Shown in pieces: positions 22,335-33,039 of a stretch of DNA of 64,000 nucleotides. The translations under genes and the position numbers were made by a program. The number at the start of each line of letters is the position of its first letter. Position 1 is the first letter of the stretch. Origin of the DNA: Volvariella volvacea V23 (lineage: Eukaryota; Basidiomycota; Agaricomycetes; Agaricales; Pluteaceae); NCBI GenBank assembly GCA_000349905.1, contig KB722755.1, positions 236,778-300,777 of the forward strand, given 5' to 3'. The notes beneath the pieces were generated by a model. It was not told the origin of the DNA. It made no database searches and saw only the letters and a program-made list of their open reading frames with translations.

Positions 22335-23927
22335 CTAAAGGATTGAACACACCCAGTATGCCAGCAATGAGAATACTTCCTGCATATCGGTTGGCTTGAA
22401 CTTTTTGTCACTGTCCGTCGATATTCGTTTCATCTGAGTGTGGTACACCCTGGTTTGTGACGAATATCGACGCCTTTCTGTAACGCCAAAGTACCATGCC
22501 AGTCCGGTTGTTAGACACCACGCCATATACTCCCTCCTGCAAGATGTTTAACCCAAGTATGGTATATACGATCAGAGATCTCACCGAGTTTTCTCTATGC
22601 TAGACATGAAAATACCAGTGTGAATGTAGTACAGGTTCAAAGAAAGATGGATACTTACATTGCAAGGCACTCGCCGACAACCTGTGGGATGTGCCCCCCA
22701 AGTCCACTGACCTCACTCTCGCGCTTTGCCTCGATAATGAATATCTGAAGATCTTGGGCATTGTCAATGGGTAATTCCAATCCCGCGATTATATTTCCGA
22801 TTCCTGTGATGGAAGATGTCTGATTCTCCGCCGCCTTCTGGATGGCAATTCGCGCTAGGAAATAGAACGCGTCGAGTTATTGAATTGAACATTAAAATTC
22901 ACGATGACTACTTACCCTCAACATTGAGTGCGCGTGTACCAATCGCCGTCATTACAGTGTAGTCAACCCGTCCAGTTATAAAGGAGATGAAACGTTGATT
23001 TCGGTCATTAGTCCAATCCACATACGCTGGCGAGCTGTCTGAACTTGACAACACCAGCTCCGTGAATACCAATGATATAGCACGTTGATCAAAGAGCCCC
23101 ATGAGCGTCATGAGGAACTGGTCAATGAACATTCGCGCTTGTGTTTCTGGCTGCAACAGAACACGATTCAGTGAGCTATAATGCGTAGCGCTTCCACGAT
23201 AGAGTGGTCGTATCTATACCTTATTTCCAGACATCACTCGGATGAGGTTATATGCGATACGGATCTCTTCCTTTCTAGTATTCCAATATGCCTCAACGAC
23301 CGTCGAGGTAATATTGTGAGAACCTTCGCCATCAAGCGCTGCATCTAATGCAGACTGCAAATGAGGCTGTAGATGGTCTGTTTCCACGTCTTTCATCACT
23401 GTCGTGACTCCCATACGACCTTTGCAGTGCTCCCATGTTAGACGGGAGAATGGCACTGCTTTCCACTATGCGTCGAGTATTAGTGACATCCATAAATTAC
23501 AGGCCATACTTCACACCTCAATAGGAAGAGTGGATCCCCTCTGAGCATGCTCTTTCTCGATCTCTTCTTTTCTCTGCTTATAGGTACGCAGGCTTTGTGC
23601 TAGGGCATCCACTTTCTTCTGCATCTCCTCCATTTCGTCATCTTCGTATTTGCCGAGAATCTTCTTCATTTCATCAAGTTCTTTCATCAATTCCTCACCG
23701 TCTGTGCCACCTGCTATCACGGTGTCGGATGCTAAGCGTCGGCGCTTCGTAGCTTTCCCTGCGGCAGTGGTGGCCGTTGCCGTTTCGGTCCTACTCAATT
23801 TGTCGGCATTGGGTTCACCAACGTCACTAACAACTACAGCGGGATCAGCCTCTACTGCAGCGTGCGGCGTGATGGGTGCAGACTGAGGACCACGACCGAG
23901 TTCAAGCCCATCGTATTTGGGAGGCAT
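22335..23927 (-). CDS. PD-(D/E)XK-nuclease-like protein with coiled coil
   Basis: The gene starts MPPKYDGLELGRG at 23927. A basic nuclear-like patch (KATKRRRLASD) is followed by a coiled coil (ELMKELDEMKKILGKYEDDE to YKQRKEEIEKEHAQ). The core runs WKAVPFSRLTWEHC, VVEAYWNTRKEEIRIAYN, WTNDRNQRFISFITGRVDYT, TGIGNIIAGLELP, LQIFIIEAKRE and GGHIPQVVGECLAM. After a 107-nt intron it ends CLTTGLAWYFGVTERRRY and a lysine-rich tail (TAG at 22335). VDYT with IIEAKRE fits the D...ExK signature of the PD-(D/E)XK fold, as does the Gln in PQVVGE. Four or five introns are inferred. No transposon context is seen. Nuclease activity is inference; the fold could be a non-catalytic derivative. Confidence 0.68.
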
Positions 23928-24235
23928 AGTATGAGGATGCTAAGAGACGAAAGGCGTTAGCAGAGGTAGGTAGGGTTCTGGAGAGAAGGATGGGCAAACT
24001 CACAGTCTGGAGGGACAGGCCTGAACTTTATACGGTCTCCGTACTACTGCGTTGGAACAATGGGGCTCTGGTGATTATCAGAATTAATCACCACTGATCA
24101 CCCCGAACCATCAGCGCTTCAGCCATCGTGTCATCAAGCAGCAAGCTTCAAGGCTCTCGAGTCAGGTCTTGTTTAATGAACTCGTGCCCAACCCCATTTG
24201 CTAGCCACGTTGATTTTGGGGTTGTTCTTGGATTT
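23928..24235. other. Promoter-side intergenic of the nuclease-like gene
   Basis: These 308 bp lie between the ATG of the minus-strand gene and the tandem repeat. No open frame of note; a short repeated phrase, gatcacc and its variants, occurs near 24080-24105. Confidence 0.3.
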
Positions 24236-24649
24236 GGAAATAACATCCCTACAATCTAAACATCCGTTGATCTTGGTCTTGATCTATTACACGCAGTGGA
24301 AATAACATCCCTACAATCTAAACATCCGTTGATCTTGGTCTTGATCTATTACACGCAGTGGAAATAACATCCCTACAATCTAAACATCCGTTGATCTTGG
24401 TCTTGATCTATTACACGCAGTNNNNNNNNNNNNNNNNNNNNNNNNNNNNNNNNNNNNNNNNNNNNNNNNNNNNNNNNNNNNNNNNNNNNNNNNNNNNNNN
24501 NNNNNNNNNNNNNNNNNNNNNCAGTGGAAATAACATCCCTACAATCTAAACATCCGTTGATCTTGGTCTTGATCTATTACACGCAGTGGAAATAACATCC
24601 CTACAATCTAAACATCCGTTGATCTTGGTCTTGATCTATTACACGCAGT
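24236..24649. repeat. 62-bp tandem repeat array interrupted by assembly gap
   Basis: A unit starting ggaaataacatccctacaat and ending attacacgcagt repeats with a period of exactly 62 bp at 24236, 24298 and 24360. After 100 N it resumes with cagt and has units at 24526 and 24588. The visible copies are identical as far as I can read. The true copy number is unknown, because the gap sits inside the array and was probably caused by it. The flanks on both sides are non-coding. Confidence 0.95.
24422..24521. other. Assembly gap (100 N)
   Basis: A run of exactly 100 N, a conventional placeholder for a gap of unknown size, inside the 62-bp repeat array. Confidence 0.98.
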
Positions 24650-27036
24650 AAATGCACGTACATTCATTCCGAAGCGAAGGAAGTCAACGAGGCAAGCATT
24701 GCATATATGCTGTACACAGCACCACCGCGTGTGTCGTCAACACGGCACTCTCTCCACTATCGAACCCAAACGATCGGGATTAACCTCCACGTTCTCTCTT
24801 CTTGGTAGTCCAACTCTCCAAATCCCTCGAATAGGCCTTACACTCTGAGAATTCTGAGCTCTCCAACTACCATGATTCTTCTGGGACGTAGATTGGGTCG
24901 CAGTATCCTCCTCTCGGTCGAAGAGGTAGTGCTAGGTTGCGAAATCAACAAGCTCGCTGAAATCTTTCCGACAAGCAGAAGTGGATATGCAGTCACCTTG
25001 GGGGGGGGGGAGGGGGGGGATGGACTCCAGGTCCTATGCCTCAGTTCGCGTATGAGCTGGTAGCGAGCGGACGAGTTGGCAAAGCTCCGTTATGGCCGTG
25101 ATGGTGGTATTGAGTCGCATGACTCTGGTAGGTGGAGGATTGTCGCGTAGAGTAAGAGTTACCCATACACGAATGACATAATGCTGAGCCTCGTAGTAGG
25201 AAGCGTAAGAAAGGAATTACCAGAATAGAGCGCGTCTTCTGATTATCTTCATTTGTTGGTTCGAAGATCTGTGACTGGAGGCAACGATGAAGCGAAGTAA
25301 GCAGGAGATTTACCCTCTCCTTGCAATCGTGGATGAATTAAAGCGCCTTCAGTGTGGTTTATCTAGGGGAAGGAGAGAGATCAAGGCACAGATGCCTTCA
25401 ACTCTTGAAAGCTTGAACACCCGTAGCTGCTTCATGGAATCCGAGTCCAGCACGTTATGGAGTATTAGACATGTGCTAACCTTGCATTTATGTCGAAGCT
25501 CATGCAGCACACACGTAGGCTCTTGATACGAGTAACCACCCCAGACGTCTCTCACTTCCACCTCCTAAGTCCGCGCATGCGTTGGGAGTGAGATGACCAG
25601 TAGCCATCGCTGTATAGACCAGTAACATGCTTGCCAAATCCCTCGGGAACAGGCTGTAATCCACATCTTCGACCACGATGCAAGTCGTCAGCGAAGTCTC
25701 TTGGAGCATTGCTACTCCAATTCCAACAGAAGGCGCAACGAATGGCACGGTATAATCAACAGATGGGGCATAATCTCAGGACATCGTTTTTTGCACCGAT
25801 GAAACGTTGCAATATTTTGCCAGAATTCGGGCGGAATTTCATCAGTGTCCATGTCGAAGCGGGAGCTAATCAAGATGCTAGGCAGTTGACGTGTACTTGT
25901 GCGCGTCGTCTCAAATTTTTGAGCGTCGGGGGCCAATCAGTCCATTTACTGCCAGTTCATGCACCGCGGTAATCTCTACAACTACCGCGAGCGCAACACC
26001 AAGTCCCATTTCCCAACACCACGTTAGACAGAGCGCTTCGGGTCCCCACAAGCACTGCTGGACCAACCCCTCCTCCTTCCAAACGAATTCTCTGAACCCC
26101 CACGGATAAGCCTTCCAAGGTCGCTTCTACGCATCACACCAAACTCCACCTCGCTAGGCGATATAATTGGAATCCGAGCGTCTGGAACATGCTCGCGCCA
26201 CCCTCCCACATTCCCCAGCTTCCCTCGCGCTAGCGAGCTTATGGAGCCATTCAACCATGATTCGGCGAAATCTCAGGTACACACTGACATTCTTAGCTCG
26301 AGGACCCCGGTCGGAGTTGTATTTAAAGCAAGTAGTGCTTTGTACGGTGCTCGCTCAGCTGGTGCTTTTGGTACTGTAACGTGCACTGTATGCACGTACA
26401 GCGGACACGTCACTGAGAGCACAAATCGAAATTCTGCAAGAGAGACGAGACAGAGCCTTGATGAAGAATTTTCGGTTGTTTGCGTCTGGGTTACTTCGTG
26501 TGAGTGTGCATCTGGTTCAATTGAGATGATGACGTTGATAAGGCGTTTTGGGTGTCGTCTAATTCAAGAAATCTTGCTAGTACCTCCTGTTCAACAACGA
26601 GCTTCAAACTGCCACCTTTTGCTGTCTTTATGACAGTGCTGATCAGAGGTTTCGATCCTTCGGTCAGGCAATGATTGAGAGAAAAAGGGCAAGAGTCGAT
26701 ATGACTTTTATTCCCTTCCTATCTCTTGATGTATATGACTGCCGATCTGTACAAGTAAGCAGCTTGTAATAAGAACTCAAGTCCGCATAAAACGCATGAA
26801 TTTACAATGTAATGAGGTCGACCCAGTACACATGTACATATACTTAGCATCCTTGCCCAGTATGGTCAATTAAAATTGCGACTCAATCAGCGTTATGAGG
26901 CATGTTTCTGCCACTAGGCTTGGGTTGTCACGCAAGCCACCGTGACATTATAGTCACACTGATGGTGACAGCTGTCCAGCGTGTGGAAAATTGAGGCATT
27001 GGCTCTTTGTTGATATCCTTCCTCATCCCCCCCATC
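24650..27036. other. 2.4-kb region without a supportable gene
   Basis: A G-rich run (ten or more G, one A, eight G) occurs at about 25000-25019. Protein-like minus-strand fragments appear at 25500-25748 (DYSLFPRDLASMLLVYTAMA), 25712-25936 (DEIPPEFWQNIATFHRCKKR) and 26024-26254 (SEVEFGVMRRSDLGRLIRGG), but I found no splice plan that joins them in frame. They may be remains of an eroded gene. The last 100 bp hold the promoter of the Sds3-like gene. Confidence 0.35.
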
Positions 27037-28265
27037 ATGCCTCCTCAACCAGGAGTGTTTTCACTACCATTCTCACATAAACCACGGCAGACATATCCTG
27101 GGGATATACCAGAAGTATCATACTATCAGCATGTCCCTGTAGCAGGTCCCAGTTCAAGGATGCACGGTACGCTGTCTCTTTTTCAAGCTTGAAATTTTGT
27201 TTAAGATTTAACCACTTAGCTCTTTAGCGGCTCCGAATATCGATGAAGGGAGAAGAGACAGAGACAAGAAGAAGCGAGATATCGCAGGCAAGTTGGGTAA
27301 GGAAATGAGTGATAGACGTGATGAGTGAGTGTCTGTCATCCCTCTATTGATTTTACCGACCTTGTCTTATCTTTCAATTGTTAAATTTTTCCATTTCTTC
27401 GTTTTTCATCACCGCCACCACAAAAAAGTGGGCGTCAATTCGCAGAGACAATACATGCGTTGCAAATAACAGCGGCTCAACTAGCCATGCGTCCAGAAAC
27501 TGTGCCCCTCTTCAATCTGCGGCTCCTTCCTATAACAATGGAGCGCTCCGCAATACTGGCGCAACTTGAGGCTGAAGAGAAGTACGCGATTGAGTGCGCT
27601 CGGACGGCGTACGAGGAAGAACGTGAACGTGTCGATGAAGAGTGGCGAAGAGGTCGTGATCGCGTAAGAGAAAGGCTAATGGAAGGCATTGAAGAGCGGA
27701 GAAGACGTGCAAGAGAAGAAAAGGAAGGTGAAGGAACAGTCGGGGGTTCGTTTCCAACTCTTGCCTCCTTGTAAACATCTCATCCAACTTTACTGCAACA
27801 GACGGTGCGCTGGATGTGCAAACACGACCTCACATTACTCGTAAACTTCGGAACAAGCTGGGAACATCTCCGCCACCAACACCGCTGGGTGGTCCTGGTA
27901 CTTTAATACCAAATACCAATGGCATCAGCAGTCTGCCTATAACAACAGGTCCCTTCCTCAACCCTCACTCACTATCAGTAGATGAGATACCCTCCCCGTT
28001 CCCCCTGCCGTTGACTTCTACAACAATACCCAACGGGAACTCGTCGGGCACTGGTGGTGGAACCGGTGGAGGAGGTGGGGGCGGCCGCAGAAGACCCAAA
28101 GGCGGAGGTGGACACCAAAGCCAAGCCATAGGTGGTTTAGGGAAGAGCCTAGCTCTCCTCTCGCACGTCAAGGACAACGAAGTCGAGGCCGATTTAGGAG
28201 AGATTAGAAGAGGGAGCAAGCGGAGAAGAACGGCTGTTGGGACAGGCGGTAAAGCCAATATATGA
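27037..28265 (+). CDS. Sds3-like subunit of the Rpd3L histone deacetylase complex
   Basis: Sds3-like proteins hold the Rpd3/Sin3 histone deacetylase complex together in the nucleus. Start MPPQPGVFSLPFSHKPRQTY at 27037. Introns give MH/AAPNIDEGRRDRDKKKRD and RRDE/GRQFAETIHALQI in frame. The core is a long charged coiled coil: SAILAQLEAEEKYAIECART, then YEEERERVDEEWRRGRDRVR and ERLMEGIEERRRRAREEKE, the pattern of the Sds3 domain. After a further intron come VQTRPHITRKLRNKLG, a Pro/Gly-rich linker with a poly-Gly run, KGGGGHQSQAIGGLGKSLAL and a basic end RRGSKRRRTAVGTG. The stop is TGA at 28263. It might instead be a Dep1-type partner; Sds3 fits better. Confidence 0.72.
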
Positions 28266-28840
28266 GGTTTACAGCATGCATTTCAAGATACCGCTTTGAA
28301 GGTCTGTTTGAGTTTCTTTTCGGCTTTTACATCCCACTCCATTTCTTCCTTGTATGATGAATTTCAACCATAAGCTTTAGGAAGTGCCGTCTGAAGCAAT
28401 TTCGTATTGCGGATGTCGTAACATGGTTCCCTGACATTTCATTCCTCTCTTTTTTCATTTTCACTGCTTTCTATTTCGACGTGGTGGCTGACTAGTACTG
28501 GCTACAGGTCCGTGTCGGGTGTCACCCGCTTATGAATGAATTCTTTGCAACGCACAACCTGCTGTGATAGAGGCCAAAGCTTTCGATGTGATTTTTTTGT
28601 TTTATTGGTATCGTTGTTCGTTTGTCATATTTAATGTATGAGTAAAGTATGACCCAATTAGATTAGTGCATTTTCACTTGTTCCCCATTTCTCGGTGCAC
28701 ACAGCACCAGTCATACTGAACGCGTTTTGGTAATATGACATCATGAAGCCTGGATGATTGATAGCAATTGAGATGTATGCGCTTCTTCTCGCTAGATTAG
28801 CAAGATTGTGCGCGTTTGTCCATAATCATTCAGGTAGATC
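28266..28840. other. Intergenic, Sds3-like 3' region
   Basis: The region is T-rich, with tttttttgttttattgg at about 28594, as expected for a 3' end. No gene is seen; a short frame from 28758 has no support. Confidence 0.35.
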
Positions 28841-29283
28841 ATGCAGTTCAGTGGAGGTAGGCCGGATTCGCCGAGCAAAACCCCACACTCAGCTGCCACC
28901 TCAGTATATGCGACCTCAGCTCAGTCTCCGTGGCATCAATGCGGTTCTTGTATTAAGGGTGTTGAGTCTGGACGTACGGGAGGGGGTGATTACGACTCAG
29001 GTAAGCCCTTAAACGTACTTTTCCCAGCAGTTGGGTTGGTAATCTGGAACGCTCGCGTTAGCAGTACTCCCTTGATATGTCATCATGGGCATTTCTTTGG
29101 ACAGGGTACCCTAGAATCAACGTCGAATTAGAGCGAATCATGGGGTTGCATTATCGTGCATATGATTTAGCAATGACAGATGGACATCAAACATATCAAA
29201 CGTGGATTATGACCAGACCGGATATGGAGAAGGGGTGTGAGATTCGCGTGTGGATCTGGGCGTTTGTCGGACGGGATTTATAA
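28841..29283 (+). CDS. Small two-exon hypothetical protein
   Basis: I do not recognise this product. Exon 1 from the ATG at 28841 reads MQFSGGRPDSPSKTPHSAAT to GGGDYDS. A GT-AG intron of about 104 nt (gtaagc...tttggacag) joins GYPRINVELERIMGLHYRAY in frame, then DGHQTYQTWIMTRPDMEKG and RVWIWAFVGRDL with a TAA at 29281. The product has about 112 residues, a disordered N-terminal half with one CGSC, and a compact Trp/Tyr-rich second half. It has no signal peptide and no TM segment. Support is the clean splice and protein-like exon 2. It lies just upstream of the DLH pair, same strand. Confidence 0.45.
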
Positions 29284-29357
29284 GGGCTTGGGGGTTGGAG
29301 ACGGAACGTCTAACCCCCCAGAAAGTCGCGCCTCCCGAGTTCATATACTGATTGGCA

Positions 29358-30606
29358 ATGAGCCCGAGTCTTTGCAAGGATTGTTTCCGAGGTGCGTGGG
29401 CTGTGGCTGTTCTTTGATGGATTTTGTGTTGAGTGATTCGGTTCTGGTGTTAGGTGTTCGTCATGAAGGCGAAGCTGAAGGTACCTAACCCCCACATTGC
29501 ACGTAGAGGATGGACATGATTAATTGAATGCAACGATAGGGAAGTGGGAGAACATCAACGGTGTTGACTGTTATGTCGCAACACCCTCTGAGGACTACGA
29601 CAAATCCAAAGTCCTCGTCTTCCTCCCTGACGTTTTTGGCCCCCAGTTAATCAACGCTCAGGTGAGCAAGACGCTTCTTTACGCTATGAATCGCGGTTCT
29701 GACACGTCCAAAGTTACTGGCAGACGATTTTGCGCGAAATGGATACAAGGTCAGTCACCACCCACCTCTCCGCACCAAGTCCTCTCATATGGAATCGGGT
29801 GTGACTAGACCGTCGTACCGGATTACTTTGGTGGTGACCCAGTCCCAGCACATACACTCGGCGTTGACGTACGTGTTATTCCCATCGGCTCCCTGAAGAC
29901 CTCAGGCCACACTCGCCCATGTTGACCCGGTTGCATTTTTTTACAGAGCCCTCCGGAGATGTTTGACTTTTGGGGATGGCTAGCCAAGCACGGGGTTGAG
30001 GTTACGACGCCCTATGTCGAGAAGCTCGTTGCGGGGCTGAAAGCGGCTGGGTATACCTCTTTTGCTGCGACTGGGTATTGCTTCGGAGGTTAGTCATGGC
30101 TTGCGAGCTGGCGATATGGGTTTGTAAGGAGTTTGATGCTGACTATTGGCTTGCAGCACGATTCGTGTTTGACCTCGCTTATCAAGGCTTGCTGAAGGCC
30201 GTTGTCGTTTCCCATCCGTCACTCTTGGAAAATCCGGCCGACTTTGAGGTAAGCGTCTTGCTGGTGCTCCCATCGTCCTCCACGTCATCTAACACATGGA
30301 ATCGTCACCTCATACATCTCATCCTCCACTCGTCTGGTGAAAAAACTGAAGCGCTACGCGAAAGAATCCAAAGCCCCACTTCTCATCAACAGCTGCTCAG
30401 TCGACCCACAGTTCCCGGCCGATTTCCAAGCCAAAGCTGACGAAGTCTTCGGTAACGGGAAATTCGCACCCGGGTATAAGCGAGAATTCTGGGAGGGATG
30501 TAGGCATGGATTTGCTGTGAGAGGCGACTTAAGCGATCCTAAGGTCAAGGCGGGGAAGGAGGGCTCATTCAAGGCCGCTGTGGATTGGTTTAATGAGCAC
30601 TTCTGA
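29358..30606 (+). CDS. Dienelactone hydrolase family protein, copy 1
   Basis: An alpha/beta hydrolase of the dienelactone hydrolase family (Aim2-like). The start MSPSLCKDCFRG and the next short exon VRHEGEAEG are typical of fungal members. Then KWENINGVDCYVATPSEDYD, VLVFLPDVFGPQLINAQ, LLADDFARNGYK (acceptor inside ccaaag at 29714), TVVPDYFGGDPVPAHTLG, PPEMFDFWGWLAKHGVE, FAATGYCFGA with the nucleophile Cys, and KAVVVSHPSLLENPADFE. The last exon RYAKESKAPLLINSCSVDPQ carries the acid Asp and FWEGCRHGFAVRGDLSDP the catalytic His. TGA at 30604. Seven or more introns. The substrate is unknown; likely cytosolic. Confidence 0.9.
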
Positions 30607-30978
30607 GCAGGATGCAAGTTATGACATGTTGTATTAGTAGGGTTCATCTGACTATTGGTTGATCTGTCATGCTTCTCCATGCAGCGTGGTAGCTGGCAGT
30701 GATAAACGCGCTGGCCATCACCGCGATCTACATCCAGGATTCGGTTTGGCCATGTACGGCGGCCATGTACGGCATAGCAGGTCCCCTCGGATCTCCTTGT
30801 TCCTTGCACAATCAAATCACCCATCGCCGAATGGAAAATCGCGGCGTGCTGTATTACTCAGAGGGCCCCAACGAAGGCTCAAGCAAGGAAGAATATTCTC
30901 ATGAGCGCTCTCGCAGAGAATCAATTTAGAATTGTGCCCCTATGTTGCGTACAGTATTCTTACACCAGCACCACCTTC

Positions 30979-31006
30979 CTATATATAGCCGGTCCGGTTT
31001 ATAAAG
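30979..31006 (+). promoter_or_regulatory. TATA elements upstream of DLH copy 2
   Basis: ctatatatag at 30979-30988 and tttataaag at 30998-31006 lie 85-112 bp upstream of the ATG at 31091, the right range for a fungal TATA promoter with a leader. Copy 1 shows nothing equally strong, which hints at different regulation of the two copies. Confidence 0.45.
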
Positions 31007-31090
31007 TGCTCGTCCTTGGCCGTCCCCAGGCGATTTCTTTCTCTCTTTCTTTCGTTTTGATATCCTATCAGCCCAACCCATCCTGCGACG

Positions 31091-32263
31091 ATGAGTCTCT
31101 GCAAGCACTGTGTTCAAGGTAATTCCCGCTTGCATTGCTCCATTGCGCATTTTTGGCTCATCTCGCGTGTTTCAGGTGTTCGACATGAGGGCGAGCCCGA
31201 AGGTGAGGAGCCCGTGGAGCTCGTTATATCAGCCAATTCGTTAACATCTCGCTGCTAGGCAAATGGGAGGTTATCAACGGAGTGAACTGCTACGTCGCAA
31301 CCCCAACTGGAGACTACGATAAGACCAAAGTGCTCCTCTACCTCCCTGATGTGTTCGGCCCTCAGTTGATCAACTCAAGGGTACGTCCAACCATCTTGTC
31401 TACTCCTTCCTTGACTTGAGTATTTAAGCGGGATCACGAACGATTTAGCTCCTTGCTGACGATTTCGCGCGCAACAACTACAAGGTCAAGATCTAATCTT
31501 AGGCCACCTGAGGAGCCTCATGATGATATGATTTACTGATCAACGTCATCGACAGACCATCATCCCTGATTACTTCGACGGTGACGCTGTTCCAGCTGAT
31601 GGCCTCAACCCTGGTGTATGCGCATTCTCTCGTTTGCATCTACTCCGGCCCATTGATTCCGCTGCATGTTAGAGCACATATGACTTCATGTCATGGTTGG
31701 GCAAGCACGGTCAACCTCAAACTCGTCCATACCTCGATAAGCTTATCTCTGCGTTGAAGGAGAGTGGTGTTACCACCTTTGCTGCTGTGGGTTACTGCTA
31801 CGGATGTGAGTATATGCGGCTTTCAGTACACCGGTCTATGCACTGACCACCGAACAGGCCGCTTCGTTTGGGATCTCGCCTTCGAGAACATCATCAACGT
31901 TGCCGTTGGCAATCACCCATCTCTCTTGAAAAACCCTGAGGACCTTGAGGTAAACCCATATATGCGCACATTCCGCAACTCACGCTAACGATTTCATCCT
32001 TCAACCAGCGCTACGCCAAGGAATCTCGAACTCCACTTCTCATCAACACCTGCACAACTGACCCTCAATTCCCCGCCGAATTCCAAGCCAAGGCCGACGA
32101 AATCCTCGGCGACGGCAAGTTCGCTCCTGGGTACAAGAGAGAGTTCTGGGAGGGTTGCACTCACGGATTCTCCGTTCGTGGAGACCTGAGCGACCCCAAA
32201 GTCAAGGCTGGCAAGGAGGGCGCGTTCAAGGCTGCTGTTGAGTGGTTCAACGCGAGATTGTAG
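31091..32263 (+). CDS. Dienelactone hydrolase family protein, copy 2
   Basis: Tandem paralogue of copy 1, same strand, 484 bp downstream, with introns in matching places. Exons read MSLCKHCVQG, VRHEGEPEG, KWEVINGVNCYVATPTGDYD, VLLYLPDVFGPQLINSR, LLADDFARNNYK, TIIPDYFDGDAVPADGLNPG, YDFMSWLGKHGQPQTRPYLD, and TFAAVGYCYGCRFVWDLAFE, in which the first Cys is the nucleophile. They continue VAVGNHPSLLKNPEDLE and RYAKESRTPLLINTCTTDPQ, and end WEGCTHGFSVRGDLSDPKVK and AVEWFNARL (TAG at 32261). The triad Cys, Asp and His is intact. The extra Cys after GYCYG comes from the exon junction (copy 1 has Ala). Strong TATA elements precede it. The substrate is unknown. Confidence 0.9.
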
Positions 32264-33039
32264 GCTTGTGGAGAAAAGGAAACAGTTATTTTTATGGTAT
32301 GTTATCGTGTAAGAGCGGTATTGTGTATCGATGAGCAATGAACAAATGATGCCATGTGCGGTTTCAATGCATGAGAGTCTTGAGGGGGAAATGGGGAGAA
32401 GTGGTTTGTTATCTGTCTCTATCTTTTGGTATGTGGAATACAATTTCCCCGCATACCGTCATTCCCATAGGTTTACGATACTGTACGTGATTGAGTACGT
32501 TCGTGACTTAACCCTTCCCCTTCGAGGTGCTGGACTCGTTGAAGTTCGCTGCGCGTGTCTTTTCGGGCTTCGTGAAGCTCGTGTACGCGCGTGCCATGTC
32601 ATGTAATTGTCACCACACCTTTCTCCTGCGGTGTACGTAGACTGCACTTTGTTTCACTTTCTTTGCTTCTATTATTCCCTTAATTTGTGCGCGTTGAGCT
32701 GAATTTTGGGGCATTGGAGACGGTAGGTATTCGGTTCTGATACTTGGAGTCGAAGGGCAGGATTGGTGATATGCATATAGCCCCTTGAAATGCCCGAAAG
32801 ATGACATTGTGCAAGCGAGTGTCAATAGCATGATGAGATAGGAGGTGATAAGGTAGAAGAGAGTAAAGTCATCGCCGAAAAATATGAACAAGAATCAAAC
32901 CTTCTCCCGGGGCACAGGCACATCGCACTTGGAACGCCTTCGTAAAAGTGTTTCTCATTCGAGCTGGACGTGTGGCAAAAGCCAATGGATTGCGACTGAT
33001 ATACACGGAATGAACGATGGTAATAACAACGTGTCATGA
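32264..33039. other. Intergenic between convergent DLH copy 2 and SEC72
   Basis: No gene is seen in these 776 bp. Open frames on the minus strand (32610-32891) look like 3' flank. The region should contain both transcript ends. Confidence 0.4.

Noticed and set aside
24422..24521. Open frame crossing the N run
   Set aside because: Artefact of translating N; same for 50607-50840.
24236..24649. CRISPR-like array
   Set aside because: The period is a pure tandem repeat of 62 bp without variable spacers, in a eukaryote.
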